A DNA stretch of 64,000 bases from Phascolarctobacterium faecium DSM 14760 (GTDB lineage Bacteria > Bacillota > Negativicutes > Acidaminococcales > Acidaminococcaceae): positions 90,018-154,017 of the forward strand of contig NZ_QLTS01000002.1 of the NCBI RefSeq assembly GCF_003269275.1, given 5' to 3'. The first letter of the stretch is position 1, and every line of letters starts with the position of its first letter. The notes under the pieces are model-generated. The model was not told the origin of the DNA. It saw nothing but the letters and a program-made list of their open reading frames with translations, and made no database searches. Positions 41,664 through 48,750 of this stretch are shown here, piece by piece. The position numbers and the translations under genes are program-made.

Positions 41664-42227
41664 TCATTTTTTATAGCCGCACTTCGGACAAACACCATTT
41701 TCATTCAAGGCAATACCACACAGCGGGCAACGATCAATTTGATTCTTGGTTGTGAACTCTGCCGAAGCAGTATTGACACCGCTGACAAAAGTTATTTTCG
41801 CAATATTGAGTTTGTCTTTAAGCAGATCATAAACGATCTTGATCATGCCCTCGACAGTCATAGTTTCTTTTGTAACCACAAGACGACAATCCGGGTATGC
41901 TGTTGCCAGCTCTGTCTTGAAAGCCGCGCCTTTCATCTGGTTCTGCGGAGCGCCATTACGGATACCCTGTTTTTCGTAAACATCAAGTACTGCCGGCAGT
42001 AGCGGATCATCTTCCCTCAAAATCAGTGCATGATCGAAGTTCTTTAAAACGTCCCAGGCAGTTTTTTGAATTTCATTACAGGGAAATACCATATTGACAC
42101 CTGGTTCGACAGAATCTTCCACCTCAATAGTCAGAATACCTGAATGTCCATGCAGATACTGTGCTTCACCTTTGAACCCATAAAATCTATGGGCATATTG
42201 CAGGTCTAATGTTGTAATACTTCTCAT
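41664..42227 (-). CDS. QueD/PTPS-like protein with C-terminal zinc ribbon, catalytic Cys absent (187 aa)
   Basis: Tunnelling-fold protein of the 6-pyruvoyl-tetrahydropterin synthase / QueD family. Zinc ligands are kept: His in YAHRF near residue 13 and both His in LHGHSG near residue 25. The Asp-His pair is in NFDHALIL and the Glu in VTKETMTVEG. The catalytic Cys, normally four residues before the first His of HGH, is Ala here (AQYLHGH). Residues about 165-187 add a rubredoxin-like zinc ribbon (RCPLCGIAL, CPKCGYKK), unusual for QueD. AGGAGGATAAAGAC precedes the ATG. Monocistronic with a strong promoter. It may have a different or non-enzymatic function. Confidence 0.8.
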   Translation of the reverse strand: MRSITTLDLQYAHRFYGFKGEAQYLHGHSGILTIEVEDSVEPGVNMVFPCNEIQKTAWDVLKNFDHALILREDDPLLPAVLDVYEKQGIRNGAPQNQMKGAAFKTELATAYPDCRLVVTKETMTVEGMIKIVYDLLKDKLNIAKITFVSGVNTASAEFTTKNQIDRCPLCGIALNENGVCPKCGYKK

Positions 42228-42336
42228 GTCTTTATCCTCCTATATTTTTATTTACGGGGTCAGCGCCCGAATACGCATTTGTTAATCGAAATATCCAAGT
42301 CTGTTATCTGCTGTTAATGATATTTTCTTTAGTATT

Positions 42337-42365
42337 AATATAATATTATTTTCTGTTTTTGTCAA
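42337..42365 (-). promoter_or_regulatory. Promoter of the QueD-like gene
   Basis: Minus strand: -35 TTGACA (42360-42365), 17-bp spacer, -10 TATATT (42337-42342). The leader is about 100 nt. I do not see a preQ1 aptamer in it. Confidence 0.75.
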
Positions 42366-42479
42366 TAACTTTTTAGTTTTTAATTCTATTAGAAAATTAA
42401 TATCCTTTATTGTTTCATATATTATACATTAATCTTAATTATTGCTCCAACAGTTCCTACCAGCCTCAAATAAAAAATA

Positions 42480-42565
42480 CACTCGCTAGCCCCTGAACTT
42501 TAATAGTTCAATAATCAGCAAGTGTAAAAAATAAAAGCTGCAGAATCTAACGATTCTACAGCTTT
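42480..42565 (-). terminator. Two hairpins ending the tRNA cluster
   Basis: The first, nearer the tRNAs, is AAAGCTGCAGAATC / GATTCTACAGCTTT (42533-42565, one mismatch) with a T-rich tail on the minus strand. The second (42480-42527) pairs CACTCGCT with AGCAAGTG and GAACT with AGTTC. Together they form a double terminator. Confidence 0.65.
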
Positions 42566-42575
42566 ATAATTTGAT

Positions 42576-42659
42576 TGGTGCGAGTGACAGGAGTCGAACC
42601 TGCACGCCGAAGGCGCTAGATCCTAAGTCTAGTGCGTCTGCCAGTTCCGCCACACTCGC
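42576..42659 (-). tRNA. tRNA-Leu (anticodon UAG)
   Basis: Class II tRNA. Acceptor GCGAGTG/CACTCGC, anticodon in GACTTAGGATC, T-loop GGTTCGACTCC, encoded CCA at 42576-42578. Confidence 0.95.
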
Positions 42660-42675
42660 AAACAGGCAAAAAAAA

Positions 42676-42751
42676 TGGTGATCCACCCGCGACTCGAACG
42701 CGGGACACCCTGATTAAAAGTCAGGTGCTCTACCGACTGAGCTAGTGGATC
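42676..42751 (-). tRNA. tRNA-Lys (anticodon UUU)
   Basis: 76 nt. Acceptor GATCCAC/GTGGATC, D-arm TAGCTCAG, anticodon in GACTTTTAATC, encoded CCA. Confidence 0.95.
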
Positions 42752-42755
42752 ACAT

Positions 42756-42831
42756 TGGCTGGGGCGGCTGGACTCGAACCAACGCATGCGGGAGTCAAAG
42801 TCCCGTGCCTTACCGACTTGGCTACGCCCCA
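42756..42831 (-). tRNA. tRNA-Gln (anticodon UUG)
   Basis: 76 nt. Acceptor TGGGGCG/CGCCCCA, anticodon in GGACTTTGACTCC, discriminator G, encoded CCA at 42756-42758. Confidence 0.95.
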
Positions 42832-42852
42832 AGGATAGAAACCGGATAATTA

Positions 42853-42929
42853 TGGGGTGACTGGAGGGGATCGAACCCTCGAGTAACGGAGCCACAATCC
42901 GCCGTGTTAACCGCTTCACCACAGCCACC
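42853..42929 (-). tRNA. tRNA-His (anticodon GUG)
   Basis: Acceptor GTGGCTG/CAGTCAC, anticodon in GGATTGTGGCTCC, and discriminator C facing an encoded extra G at 42929 (the G-1 of tRNA-His). CCA is encoded at 42853-42855. Confidence 0.95.
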
Positions 42930-43034
42930 AAATTGTCCAAACTTAATAGCTTGGCGACGAATGTTATTCTACCATAGCCACTAGTTTATGTCAATCTTTT
43001 TTATAAACTTTTTTACATTTTTTTGCAGGGATTA

Positions 43035-43415
43035 TTATTTGCAGACAGCGATTGCTTCTATTTCAACTTTAACACCTTTCGGCAGTCCCGCAACCTGTAC
43101 GCAGGAACGCGCAGGAGCGTTTTCAGCAAACTTTTCACCGTAAATGCTGTTAACAACGCCAAAATCTTCCATATCAGTCAAAAAAACAGTGGTTTTTACC
43201 ACATCGTCAAAAGTCAACCCTGCCTCAGACAATACGCCTTCCATATTTTTCAAGACTCTGATCGTCTGCGCTTCAATACCTTCATCTACTACTTCGCCTG
43301 TTTCAGGAATCAAAGCTATCTGACCTGACATATACAACATACCATTAGCCATAACAGCCTGAGAATAAGGCCCGATAGCAGCCGGTGCATTTTCAGTCTT
43401 AATAATTTTTTTCAT
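43035..43415 (-). CDS. ridA: RidA family 2-iminobutanoate/2-iminopropanoate deaminase (126 aa)
   Basis: Trimeric YjgF/RidA protein that hydrolyses reactive enamines and imines. It has the family start KIIKTENAPAAIGPYSQAVM, then MLYMSGQIALIPETGEVV and GLTFDDVVKTTVFLTDM. The substrate-binding Arg is in PARSCVQVAGLPKGVKVEIE with the final Glu-Ala-IAV. ATG 43415 follows GGAGGTAGATCAA. It is the last gene of the serine operon, 38 nt after sdaAA. 2-Aminoacrylate is the damaging intermediate of serine dehydration, so its place here fits a clean-up role. Confidence 0.93.
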   Translation of the reverse strand: MKKIIKTENAPAAIGPYSQAVMANGMLYMSGQIALIPETGEVVDEGIEAQTIRVLKNMEGVLSEAGLTFDDVVKTTVFLTDMEDFGVVNSIYGEKFAENAPARSCVQVAGLPKGVKVEIEAIAVCK

Positions 43416-43453
43416 TTGATCTACCTCCATTTAATACTTATCTAAAATATTTT

Positions 43454-44350
43454 TCAAATTTTACCATCAGCGGCAAAATAAGCCTGTGCCCAGGCCAGTG
43501 CAGTTGGTGTCTGTGCCAGTCCGCCTTCCGCCGTTTCCTTGAGCGTGCAGGGCAAACGATCGCCTACTGACTTCATCGCATCAATGGCTTCGTCTGCAGG
43601 GATAAAGCTTGTGATACCAGCCAGAGCCAATTCTGCTGCCAGCAACGCCTGTGCAGCGGCACCGCCGTTTCGTTTGATACACGGCACTTCTACCAGACCG
43701 GCAACAGGGTCACAAACAAGCCCCAGCATATTTTTGAATACTATCGCCACTGCATGTCCTACCTGTTCCGGAGTGCCTCCCAGCACATCTACAGCAGCAC
43801 CGGCCGCCATAGCCGCACCACTGCCGCATTCAGCCTGACAGCCGCCCATAGCGCCCGACAGTGAAGCGCGGCTGGCTATGACCATACCAATATTACCAGC
43901 CACTACCAAAGCTTCAGCCATTTGCCGTTCGTTCAAATTGTAATGCTGCTTCAATGCCAAAAGTACTCCCGGCAGAACGCCGCTGGCTCCGGCGGTAGGA
44001 GCGGCGACGATACGTCCCATCGCCGCATTGCATTCACCTACAGCCATGGCATAAGCCACAGCATCGTTAACGACACCGCCTAAAATATTTTTATAATTTT
44101 CAGACTGTCTGGCCTCCTGCAGCTTTTTAGCAGCACCACCAGTCAGGCCGCTGTGTGAACTTACCCCGGTCAGACCGAATGCTGCCGATTCTTCCATTAC
44201 CTGCAGCATTGTCTGCATCTGCTCTAATATAGCATCTTCACTCAGTTCAAGCTCTTCGCTGCTGAGCTTCAGCAGATAAGTATGTAACGGAACACCCTGA
44301 TCAGCTGCGGCCTCAATCCAGGTCCTTAAAGAAATTTTCTCGTTAATCAC
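43454..44350 (-). CDS. sdaAA: L-serine dehydratase, Fe-S dependent, alpha subunit (298 aa)
   Basis: Catalytic subunit: L-serine to pyruvate + NH3 using a labile 4Fe-4S cluster. Cluster Cys and family motifs: GRIVAAPTAGASGVLPGVLL near residue 125, GAMGGCQAECGSGAAMAAGA near residue 172, and GLVCDPVAGLVEVPCIKRNG near residue 220. The C-terminal ACT-like part is absent, as in two-subunit enzymes. I choose GTG 44350 with GAGGTG just upstream. A GTG at 44362 overlapping the sdaAB stop is the alternative but lacks a ribosome-binding site. It follows sdaAB closely. Confidence 0.93.
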   Translation of the reverse strand: MINEKISLRTWIEAAADQGVPLHTYLLKLSSEELELSEDAILEQMQTMLQVMEESAAFGLTGVSSHSGLTGGAAKKLQEARQSENYKNILGGVVNDAVAYAMAVGECNAAMGRIVAAPTAGASGVLPGVLLALKQHYNLNERQMAEALVVAGNIGMVIASRASLSGAMGGCQAECGSGAAMAAGAAVDVLGGTPEQVGHAVAIVFKNMLGLVCDPVAGLVEVPCIKRNGGAAAQALLAAELALAGITSFIPADEAIDAMKSVGDRLPCTLKETAEGGLAQTPTALAWAQAYFAADGKI

Positions 44351-44358
44351 GCTGCACC

Positions 44359-45024
44359 TCACAAAACATTACGGATGAACCGCACCGACTGCATAGGTTC
44401 CAAAGCAGCAACCAGATTGATTATCGGCTCCGGCACGACCTGGTCACATTCAATGACCATCGTTGCCAACCCGCCTTTATTCGCCCTGAAAACCCGCATA
44501 CCGGCAATATTGATACCGGCACTTGCCAAAGCGCTGCTGACCAGGGAAATAACACCAGGCTTATCCTTATGCAAGGTAAGGATCGCCGGCAGCTTACCGC
44601 TCAGTTCTACAGCCGCACCGTCAATAGAAGTTACCAGAACCTGTCCGCCGCCAATAGAAGAACCAATAACTTCGCATTTTCTGCCATCTGCAGCTGTCAA
44701 TTTAAAATAGACCGTATTGGGATGTGTCAGATCACCTAGATTGATCGTGGAAAATGCGTATTCCAAGCCCTGCTTCTGCGCAAAATCCATTGCCTGCGGA
44801 ATCCTGGCATCATCCGGCAGCCAGCCCATCAGTCCCGCAAGAAGCGCCATATCCGTGCCATGGCCGCGGTAAGTTTGAGCAAAGCTCCCATGCAAAGCAA
44901 TCTGCGCCTTTACCGGCCAGGCCCCCAGAATGCTGATCGCCAATAACGATAAACGTACGGCTCCAGCCGTATGCGAGCTGGACGGACCAATCATTACCGG
45001 TCCGATAACATCAAATATATTCAT
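44359..45024 (-). CDS. sdaAB: L-serine dehydratase, beta subunit (221 aa)
   Basis: Regulatory partner of SdaAA. Residues 1-135 are the dehydratase beta domain with NIFDVIGPVMIGPSSSHTAG, HGSFAQTYRGHGTDMALLAG and EVIGSSIGGGQVLVTSIDG. Residues about 148-221 are an ACT domain (PAILTLHKDKPGVISLVSSA). AGTGAGGTTATT precedes ATG 45024. It lies 30 nt after the HutP-like gene and overlaps or abuts sdaAA. The two subunits form the heteromeric enzyme of Gram-positive type. Confidence 0.93.
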   Translation of the reverse strand: MNIFDVIGPVMIGPSSSHTAGAVRLSLLAISILGAWPVKAQIALHGSFAQTYRGHGTDMALLAGLMGWLPDDARIPQAMDFAQKQGLEYAFSTINLGDLTHPNTVYFKLTAADGRKCEVIGSSIGGGQVLVTSIDGAAVELSGKLPAILTLHKDKPGVISLVSSALASAGINIAGMRVFRANKGGLATMVIECDQVVPEPIINLVAALEPMQSVRFIRNVL

Positions 45025-45054
45025 AATAACCTCACTGCTTTTACTATTGCGTCC

Positions 45055-45486
45055 TTATTCCACATTATCCAGCGAACGATGCGCCAGACCTACACACAAC
45101 TCATTGAGATTGAGCACGCCTACCGCCATATAAATAGCAACGCACAAATGCTCACCGCAGCGGGCAACACCGATCTTGCCGCCGACATTAAAGCCCAAAG
45201 CCTTGGTTTTCACCTGCTCTAAAGCCGCATGAGCAGCGCCTGCTACCGCACCGGCGCCAACATGCGTATCTGAAACCAGGCCCTGCCTCTGCGCTGCCAC
45301 TACAGCACGTTCAACAATCTTGACAATAGACGGAATAAATTCCCCGCCAAAATCGACCGCTGTCGAACGAATACCCTGTTCAGCCAGTTCCTGCTTGATT
45401 CTCTGCTCTTCGCTGCGTGAACCTGTAACAGCTATTTTCAGGGCCGCACGGCCGATTTCAATACTGGTGAGTTTGCTGTCGGTCAT
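45055..45486 (-). CDS. HutP-like RNA-binding antiterminator family protein (143 aa)
   Basis: HutP of Bacillus is a His- and Mg-dependent protein that binds NAG triplets in hut mRNA and prevents termination. This protein has a similar length and a similar second half: GAVAGAAHAALEQVKTKALG, GVARCGEHLCVAIYMAVGVL and ELCVGLAHRSL. Of the three metal-binding His of HutP, two seem kept (AAHAAL and GLAHRS), while the one four residues before the first is Ala. So the ligand may differ. It sits 4 nt after the symporter and before serine dehydratase, with no histidine genes nearby. A role in serine-operon antitermination is inferred. ATG 45486 follows GAGGCTTGATATT. Confidence 0.75.
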   Translation of the reverse strand: MTDSKLTSIEIGRAALKIAVTGSRSEEQRIKQELAEQGIRSTAVDFGGEFIPSIVKIVERAVVAAQRQGLVSDTHVGAGAVAGAAHAALEQVKTKALGFNVGGKIGVARCGEHLCVAIYMAVGVLNLNELCVGLAHRSLDNVE

Positions 45487-45490
45487 AATA

Positions 45491-46912
45491 TCAAGCCTCT
45501 TCCTCTACATATTCCGGTACTTTAATCGGAGTTTTATCAACAACTGCCACTATTAAAAAGGTTACAATACAAATAAGCCATTCAAAATAAATTACATGCT
45601 GCAGAACATGGAGCGCCGGTACAAATTCCCAGACCACCAGCCCTAAAAGTCCGACCAGCGTTGTATAAAAAGCACTGCTTCTGCGGCACAGCCCCGGCGC
45701 AAACACAGTAAATAAAAAGACACAGGTCAGAGCGGTAGTCATCGACAGACCGGCAATCATGGTCTTCAAAATACCTGCGGCATTGAAAGCAAACCATAAG
45801 GTTATCAAACCAACCCCGAAAATAGTCAGACGATTGACAGTGACAAATTTTTCATCGCTGACAGAAGGATTAATAAAACGTTTGTAAATATCCTGACTGA
45901 ACAAAGTGCCCGCCCCCAAAAGGATCGTGCAGGCAGTAGAAACATCGGCCGCCCACAAGGCAGCCAGCGTCGTTCCTGATGCCACCGGGTTCAGACTCAT
46001 AACGACTTTCGGCAGAGCCATAGTCGCCGTAATATCCGGGAAAGAAACCTTCGCTACAATGCCGAGCAGCGCGCATAAAAATCCGATCGGGAAAATCAAA
46101 ATGCCGCCTAAAAGAAAACCTTTACGGGCAGTTTTGGCATCACGGGCACCACAGGCAATCTGCACCGGTCCCTGTGCCGTGATCGCTTGTGTGACCATAA
46201 CTATGAACCAGCCGATAATGACCGCCATCGGTATACCAGCCAAAGGATCGAACCAATCCAGCGTCGGCGGCAGCTGAGCCGCAATATTCTCGATCCCGCC
46301 GGCATTATTGACAGCGGCAAAGCAGGAATACAGGACACCGACATAAATCAGACAAACGCTGACGATATTGGAAAGACCTGAGGACCACAGACCGCCGATC
46401 AGGGTGATGCCGATGAAAACAACGGCACTCATCATCATGCCGCCTTTAAAACTGAAAATGTCAGGCAGCAGTGAAGCCAGAATCGCCCCGCCCGCCAAAT
46501 ACTGCAGCGCCGTAATAACAGACATAATAATAACAAGACCGACCGCGCTGATGACACGACCTTTCGTATCATAGTATTTCTCAAAAAATTCCGGGATCGT
46601 AGAAATCTTCATCGCCCGCAGTTTCCCAGCGGCAACAAGCCCCATCACGACAGCCCCCGCTGCCCAGGCTGCATTATACCAGCCTGCCGCCATACCTACT
46701 TTAAAGGCATTTTCGGCAACGCCCACTGTAGAAGCCGCACCGACCGCAAGCCCCGTAATATTGACCGCGATCAGGCTGGCACTTAATTTACGCCCGGCAA
46801 ACAAATACTCCGTCGAGCCTTTATCAGCCCGCCTTTTAACATAAAAACTGATACCAAACAAAAGCGCGATATACACGCACACGATAATCAACTGAATAGA
46901 CAAATGCCACAC
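45491..46912 (-). CDS. Sodium:solute symporter, SSS family (473 aa)
   Basis: Inner-membrane Na+-coupled importer of the PutP/SSS family, about 13 helices. Family features: FYVKRRADKGSTEYLFAGRK after the first helix, NITGLAVGAASTVGVAENAF, GLWSSGLSNIVSVCLIYVGV, and LWAADVSTACTILLGAGTLF (Na2-site helix). It starts at GTG 46912 with AAAGGTAGT upstream. It is the first gene of the operon with the HutP-like protein, serine dehydratase and RidA, so serine or a similar amino acid is the likely substrate. That is inferred from context only. Confidence 0.88.
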   Translation of the reverse strand: MWHLSIQLIIVCVYIALLFGISFYVKRRADKGSTEYLFAGRKLSASLIAVNITGLAVGAASTVGVAENAFKVGMAAGWYNAAWAAGAVVMGLVAAGKLRAMKISTIPEFFEKYYDTKGRVISAVGLVIIMSVITALQYLAGGAILASLLPDIFSFKGGMMMSAVVFIGITLIGGLWSSGLSNIVSVCLIYVGVLYSCFAAVNNAGGIENIAAQLPPTLDWFDPLAGIPMAVIIGWFIVMVTQAITAQGPVQIACGARDAKTARKGFLLGGILIFPIGFLCALLGIVAKVSFPDITATMALPKVVMSLNPVASGTTLAALWAADVSTACTILLGAGTLFSQDIYKRFINPSVSDEKFVTVNRLTIFGVGLITLWFAFNAAGILKTMIAGLSMTTALTCVFLFTVFAPGLCRRSSAFYTTLVGLLGLVVWEFVPALHVLQHVIYFEWLICIVTFLIVAVVDKTPIKVPEYVEEEA

Positions 46913-47005
46913 TACCTTTCTACGCTGCTACATTGCTGCTTATTAAAACCACTCTGCGCCTCAGAAGGCGCCTGCTGCCATACTACCCTCCTACCCATCA
47001 AGTAT
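46913..47005 (-). promoter_or_regulatory. Leader of the serine operon, dense in NAG triplets
   Basis: On the minus strand the leader has 15 AG dinucleotides, each forming an NAG triplet, in about 87 nt (for example GGGTAGGAGGGTAGTATGGC, and AAGCAGCAATGTAGCAGCG near the start codon). A hairpin GCGCCT-TCTG-AGGCGC (46956-46971) is followed by GGTTTTAATAAG, a weak terminator-like tail. This is the type of RNA HutP binds. Confidence 0.5.
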
Positions 47006-47012
47006 GGATATA

Positions 47013-47041
47013 ATTATATCAATTTTCTTCTGCAAAGTGAA
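47013..47041 (-). promoter_or_regulatory. Promoter of the serine operon
   Basis: Minus strand: -35 TTCACT (47036-47041), 17-bp spacer, -10 TATAAT (47013-47018). Confidence 0.6.
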
Positions 47042-47223
47042 GTAAAACAGCTTTTTAAAACACTTTTTTACTTTCTTTAGCTCATTTACATTCGCTGGCT
47101 GCCTTGTAAAATTTTTTATACTTTGCTGTCGGCAACAAGGATTTTAGATTTTTATGTCGAATGTAAAAAAGATTACAGAAGATTTATTTATCTGAAATTC
47201 CCTGATAAGTGAGGCTTAAATTT

Positions 47224-47469
47224 ATGTATTCTTACAAAACCAGCGGCACCTGCTCTCAACAAATAAATTATGACATCGTTGACGGCAAGGTCCATAATGT
47301 TACTTTCGTCAACGGCTGCCCCGGCAATCTTAAAGCTATCGGTATCCTGGTAGAAGGACTTCCCGTCGAGGAAGTTGCCGCAAAACTGCGCGGCATTCAC
47401 TGCGGCAACCGCAGCACCTCCTGCGGCGACCAGCTGGCTCAGGCCCTGGAGCAGCATCTAAACAAATAA
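47224..47469 (+). CDS. TSCPD domain protein (81 aa)
   Basis: Small protein of the TIGR03905/TSCPD group, of unknown function. The domain also occurs at the C-terminus of some ribonucleotide reductases. Features are the N-terminal SYKTSGTCSQQINYDI, the central VNGCPGNLKAIGILVEGL and the C-terminal HCGNRSTSCGDQLAQAL. Four conserved Cys may bind a metal. ATG 47224 is chosen with AAGTGAGG upstream, rather than the GTG inside it. It lies 36 nt before corA in the same direction and may be co-transcribed. Confidence 0.85.
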   Translation: MYSYKTSGTCSQQINYDIVDGKVHNVTFVNGCPGNLKAIGILVEGLPVEEVAAKLRGIHCGNRSTSCGDQLAQALEQHLNK

Positions 47470-47505
47470 CAACATCGCAAATTCCAAGGAAAGGGGGCAC
47501 CTGCA

Positions 47506-48456
47506 ATGTATAAGATCCTCAAAAGTACACCAAACGGCATCGATGAGCTTGAGCTTGAACAATTAGAAAAGGGCTGCTGGATCGACATTGTCAGTCCCTC
47601 CCCTGAAGAACTGCATGAAATAGCCGCCGCTACTAAGATCCAGCTGGATTTTCTGACGGCCGCGCTTGACGAAGAAGAAAAATCGCGTATCGAAACCGAA
47701 GACGACCAGATCCTGATCCTGGTCGATATTCCTTTTTTACGCAGTAACAAAGACTACGACACACTGCCGCTCGGCATTATCATCGCTGAAGACTTTATTG
47801 TCACCGTCTGTCTGGAGCCTAACGCTGTTGTTGCTGACTTTTCTTCCTATAATCATCGTTTCTTCAGCACCTTCAAAAAAACGCGGTTCCTGTTCCAGAT
47901 CCTTTATAAATCAGCTACTTTATATCTAAAGTATATTCGTATCATCATCAAACGTACTGATGAACTGGAGCAGCATCTGCGTAAATCCATGGAAAACTCC
48001 GAGTTATTCAACCTGCTGGATCTTCAGAAGTCACTGACCTACTTTACTACTTCCCTGCGCAGCAATTATATCGTTACTGAAAAACTGCTGCGTCTGCGTT
48101 CTACAAATCAGTCAGGACATTTGATCAAGCTCTACGAAGAAGACGAAGACCTTTTGGAAGACGTCATCATTGAATATAAGCAGGCTATTGAAATGGTTGA
48201 AATGTACAGCCATATTCTTAACAGCATGATGGAAGTATTTGCCTCTATCATCAGTAATAACCTGAACTTAGTTATGAAGTTCCTGGCTTCTGTAACCATT
48301 ATTTTAGCTATCCCCACAACTATCGGCGGCTTATGGGGCATGAACGTTCCGGTGCCTCTGGAAGGTAACGAATTCGGTTTTGTCACCATCACTTCCATCG
48401 CCCTGCTGATTTCTGTAGGTACAGGCTACTGGTTGTGGAAACGCCGCATGTTCTAG
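47506..48456 (+). CDS. corA: CorA-family divalent metal transporter (316 aa)
   Basis: Pentameric channel for Mg2+ (or Co2+/Ni2+). The long N-terminal cytoplasmic funnel domain (residues 1-250) has GCWIDIVSPSPEELHEIAAA, DEEEKSRIETEDDQILILVD and ISNNLNLVMKFLASVTII. Two C-terminal helices flank the selectivity motif GLWGMNVPVP (GMN) near residue 280, and the basic tail is WKRRMF. Length is typical. AAGGGGGCACCTGCA precedes ATG 47506. A small unknown gene follows after 9 nt. A second Mg system, mgtA, is in the window. Confidence 0.93.
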   Translation: MYKILKSTPNGIDELELEQLEKGCWIDIVSPSPEELHEIAAATKIQLDFLTAALDEEEKSRIETEDDQILILVDIPFLRSNKDYDTLPLGIIIAEDFIVTVCLEPNAVVADFSSYNHRFFSTFKKTRFLFQILYKSATLYLKYIRIIIKRTDELEQHLRKSMENSELFNLLDLQKSLTYFTTSLRSNYIVTEKLLRLRSTNQSGHLIKLYEEDEDLLEDVIIEYKQAIEMVEMYSHILNSMMEVFASIISNNLNLVMKFLASVTIILAIPTTIGGLWGMNVPVPLEGNEFGFVTITSIALLISVGTGYWLWKRRMF

Positions 48457-48465
48457 GAGGATATT

Positions 48466-48696
48466 ATGTCAAAAATACTAGCAGAACAATTATTGGCCGG
48501 TATTATTCTCGGCGATAACGATAATCAGGAATATATTTATCTTCCAGGCGGAGAAGTAGGAAGCGATACTCCCTGCTGTGTCTTTGAAAGCAAGTCCGGA
48601 CGACAGGACCTGCCGCTGGATAAAGCCGTAGAACAGGCCAAGCGCCTGCATCTAAAACCCGTAGCGCATCCGGAAATGGGCCGGCGCTCATACTGA
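48466..48696 (+). CDS. Small unknown protein downstream of corA (76 aa)
   Basis: I do not recognise a family. It is soluble, with no signal or membrane segment. It begins MSKILAEQLLAGIILGDNDN, has a strand-like IYLPGGEVGSD, a Cys pair in TPCCVFES, and a helical LDKAVEQAKRLHLKPV. TAGGAGGATATT before the ATG and the 9-nt gap from corA suggest translation from the same mRNA. A terminator follows. Confidence 0.7.
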   Translation: MSKILAEQLLAGIILGDNDNQEYIYLPGGEVGSDTPCCVFESKSGRQDLPLDKAVEQAKRLHLKPVAHPEMGRRSY

Positions 48697-48710
48697 ACCT
48701 GAAGAAGAAG

Positions 48711-48743
48711 ACCCCGCTGCAATAATGCAGCGGGGTTATTTTT
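48711..48743 (+). terminator. Terminator of the corA operon
   Basis: 10-bp stem ACCCCGCTGC / GCAGCGGGGT with loop AATAAT, followed by TATTTTT. Confidence 0.9.
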
Positions 48744-48750
48744 ATGCTTT

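Noticed and set aside
42228-42336. PreQ1 riboswitch in the leader of the QueD-like gene
   Set aside because: The leader lacks the C-rich loop and A-rich tail expected of preQ1 aptamers, and I could not fold it to a known class.
42629-42940. Minus-strand reading frame of about 100 codons
   Set aside because: It covers the tRNA-Lys, -Gln and -His genes and is explained by them.
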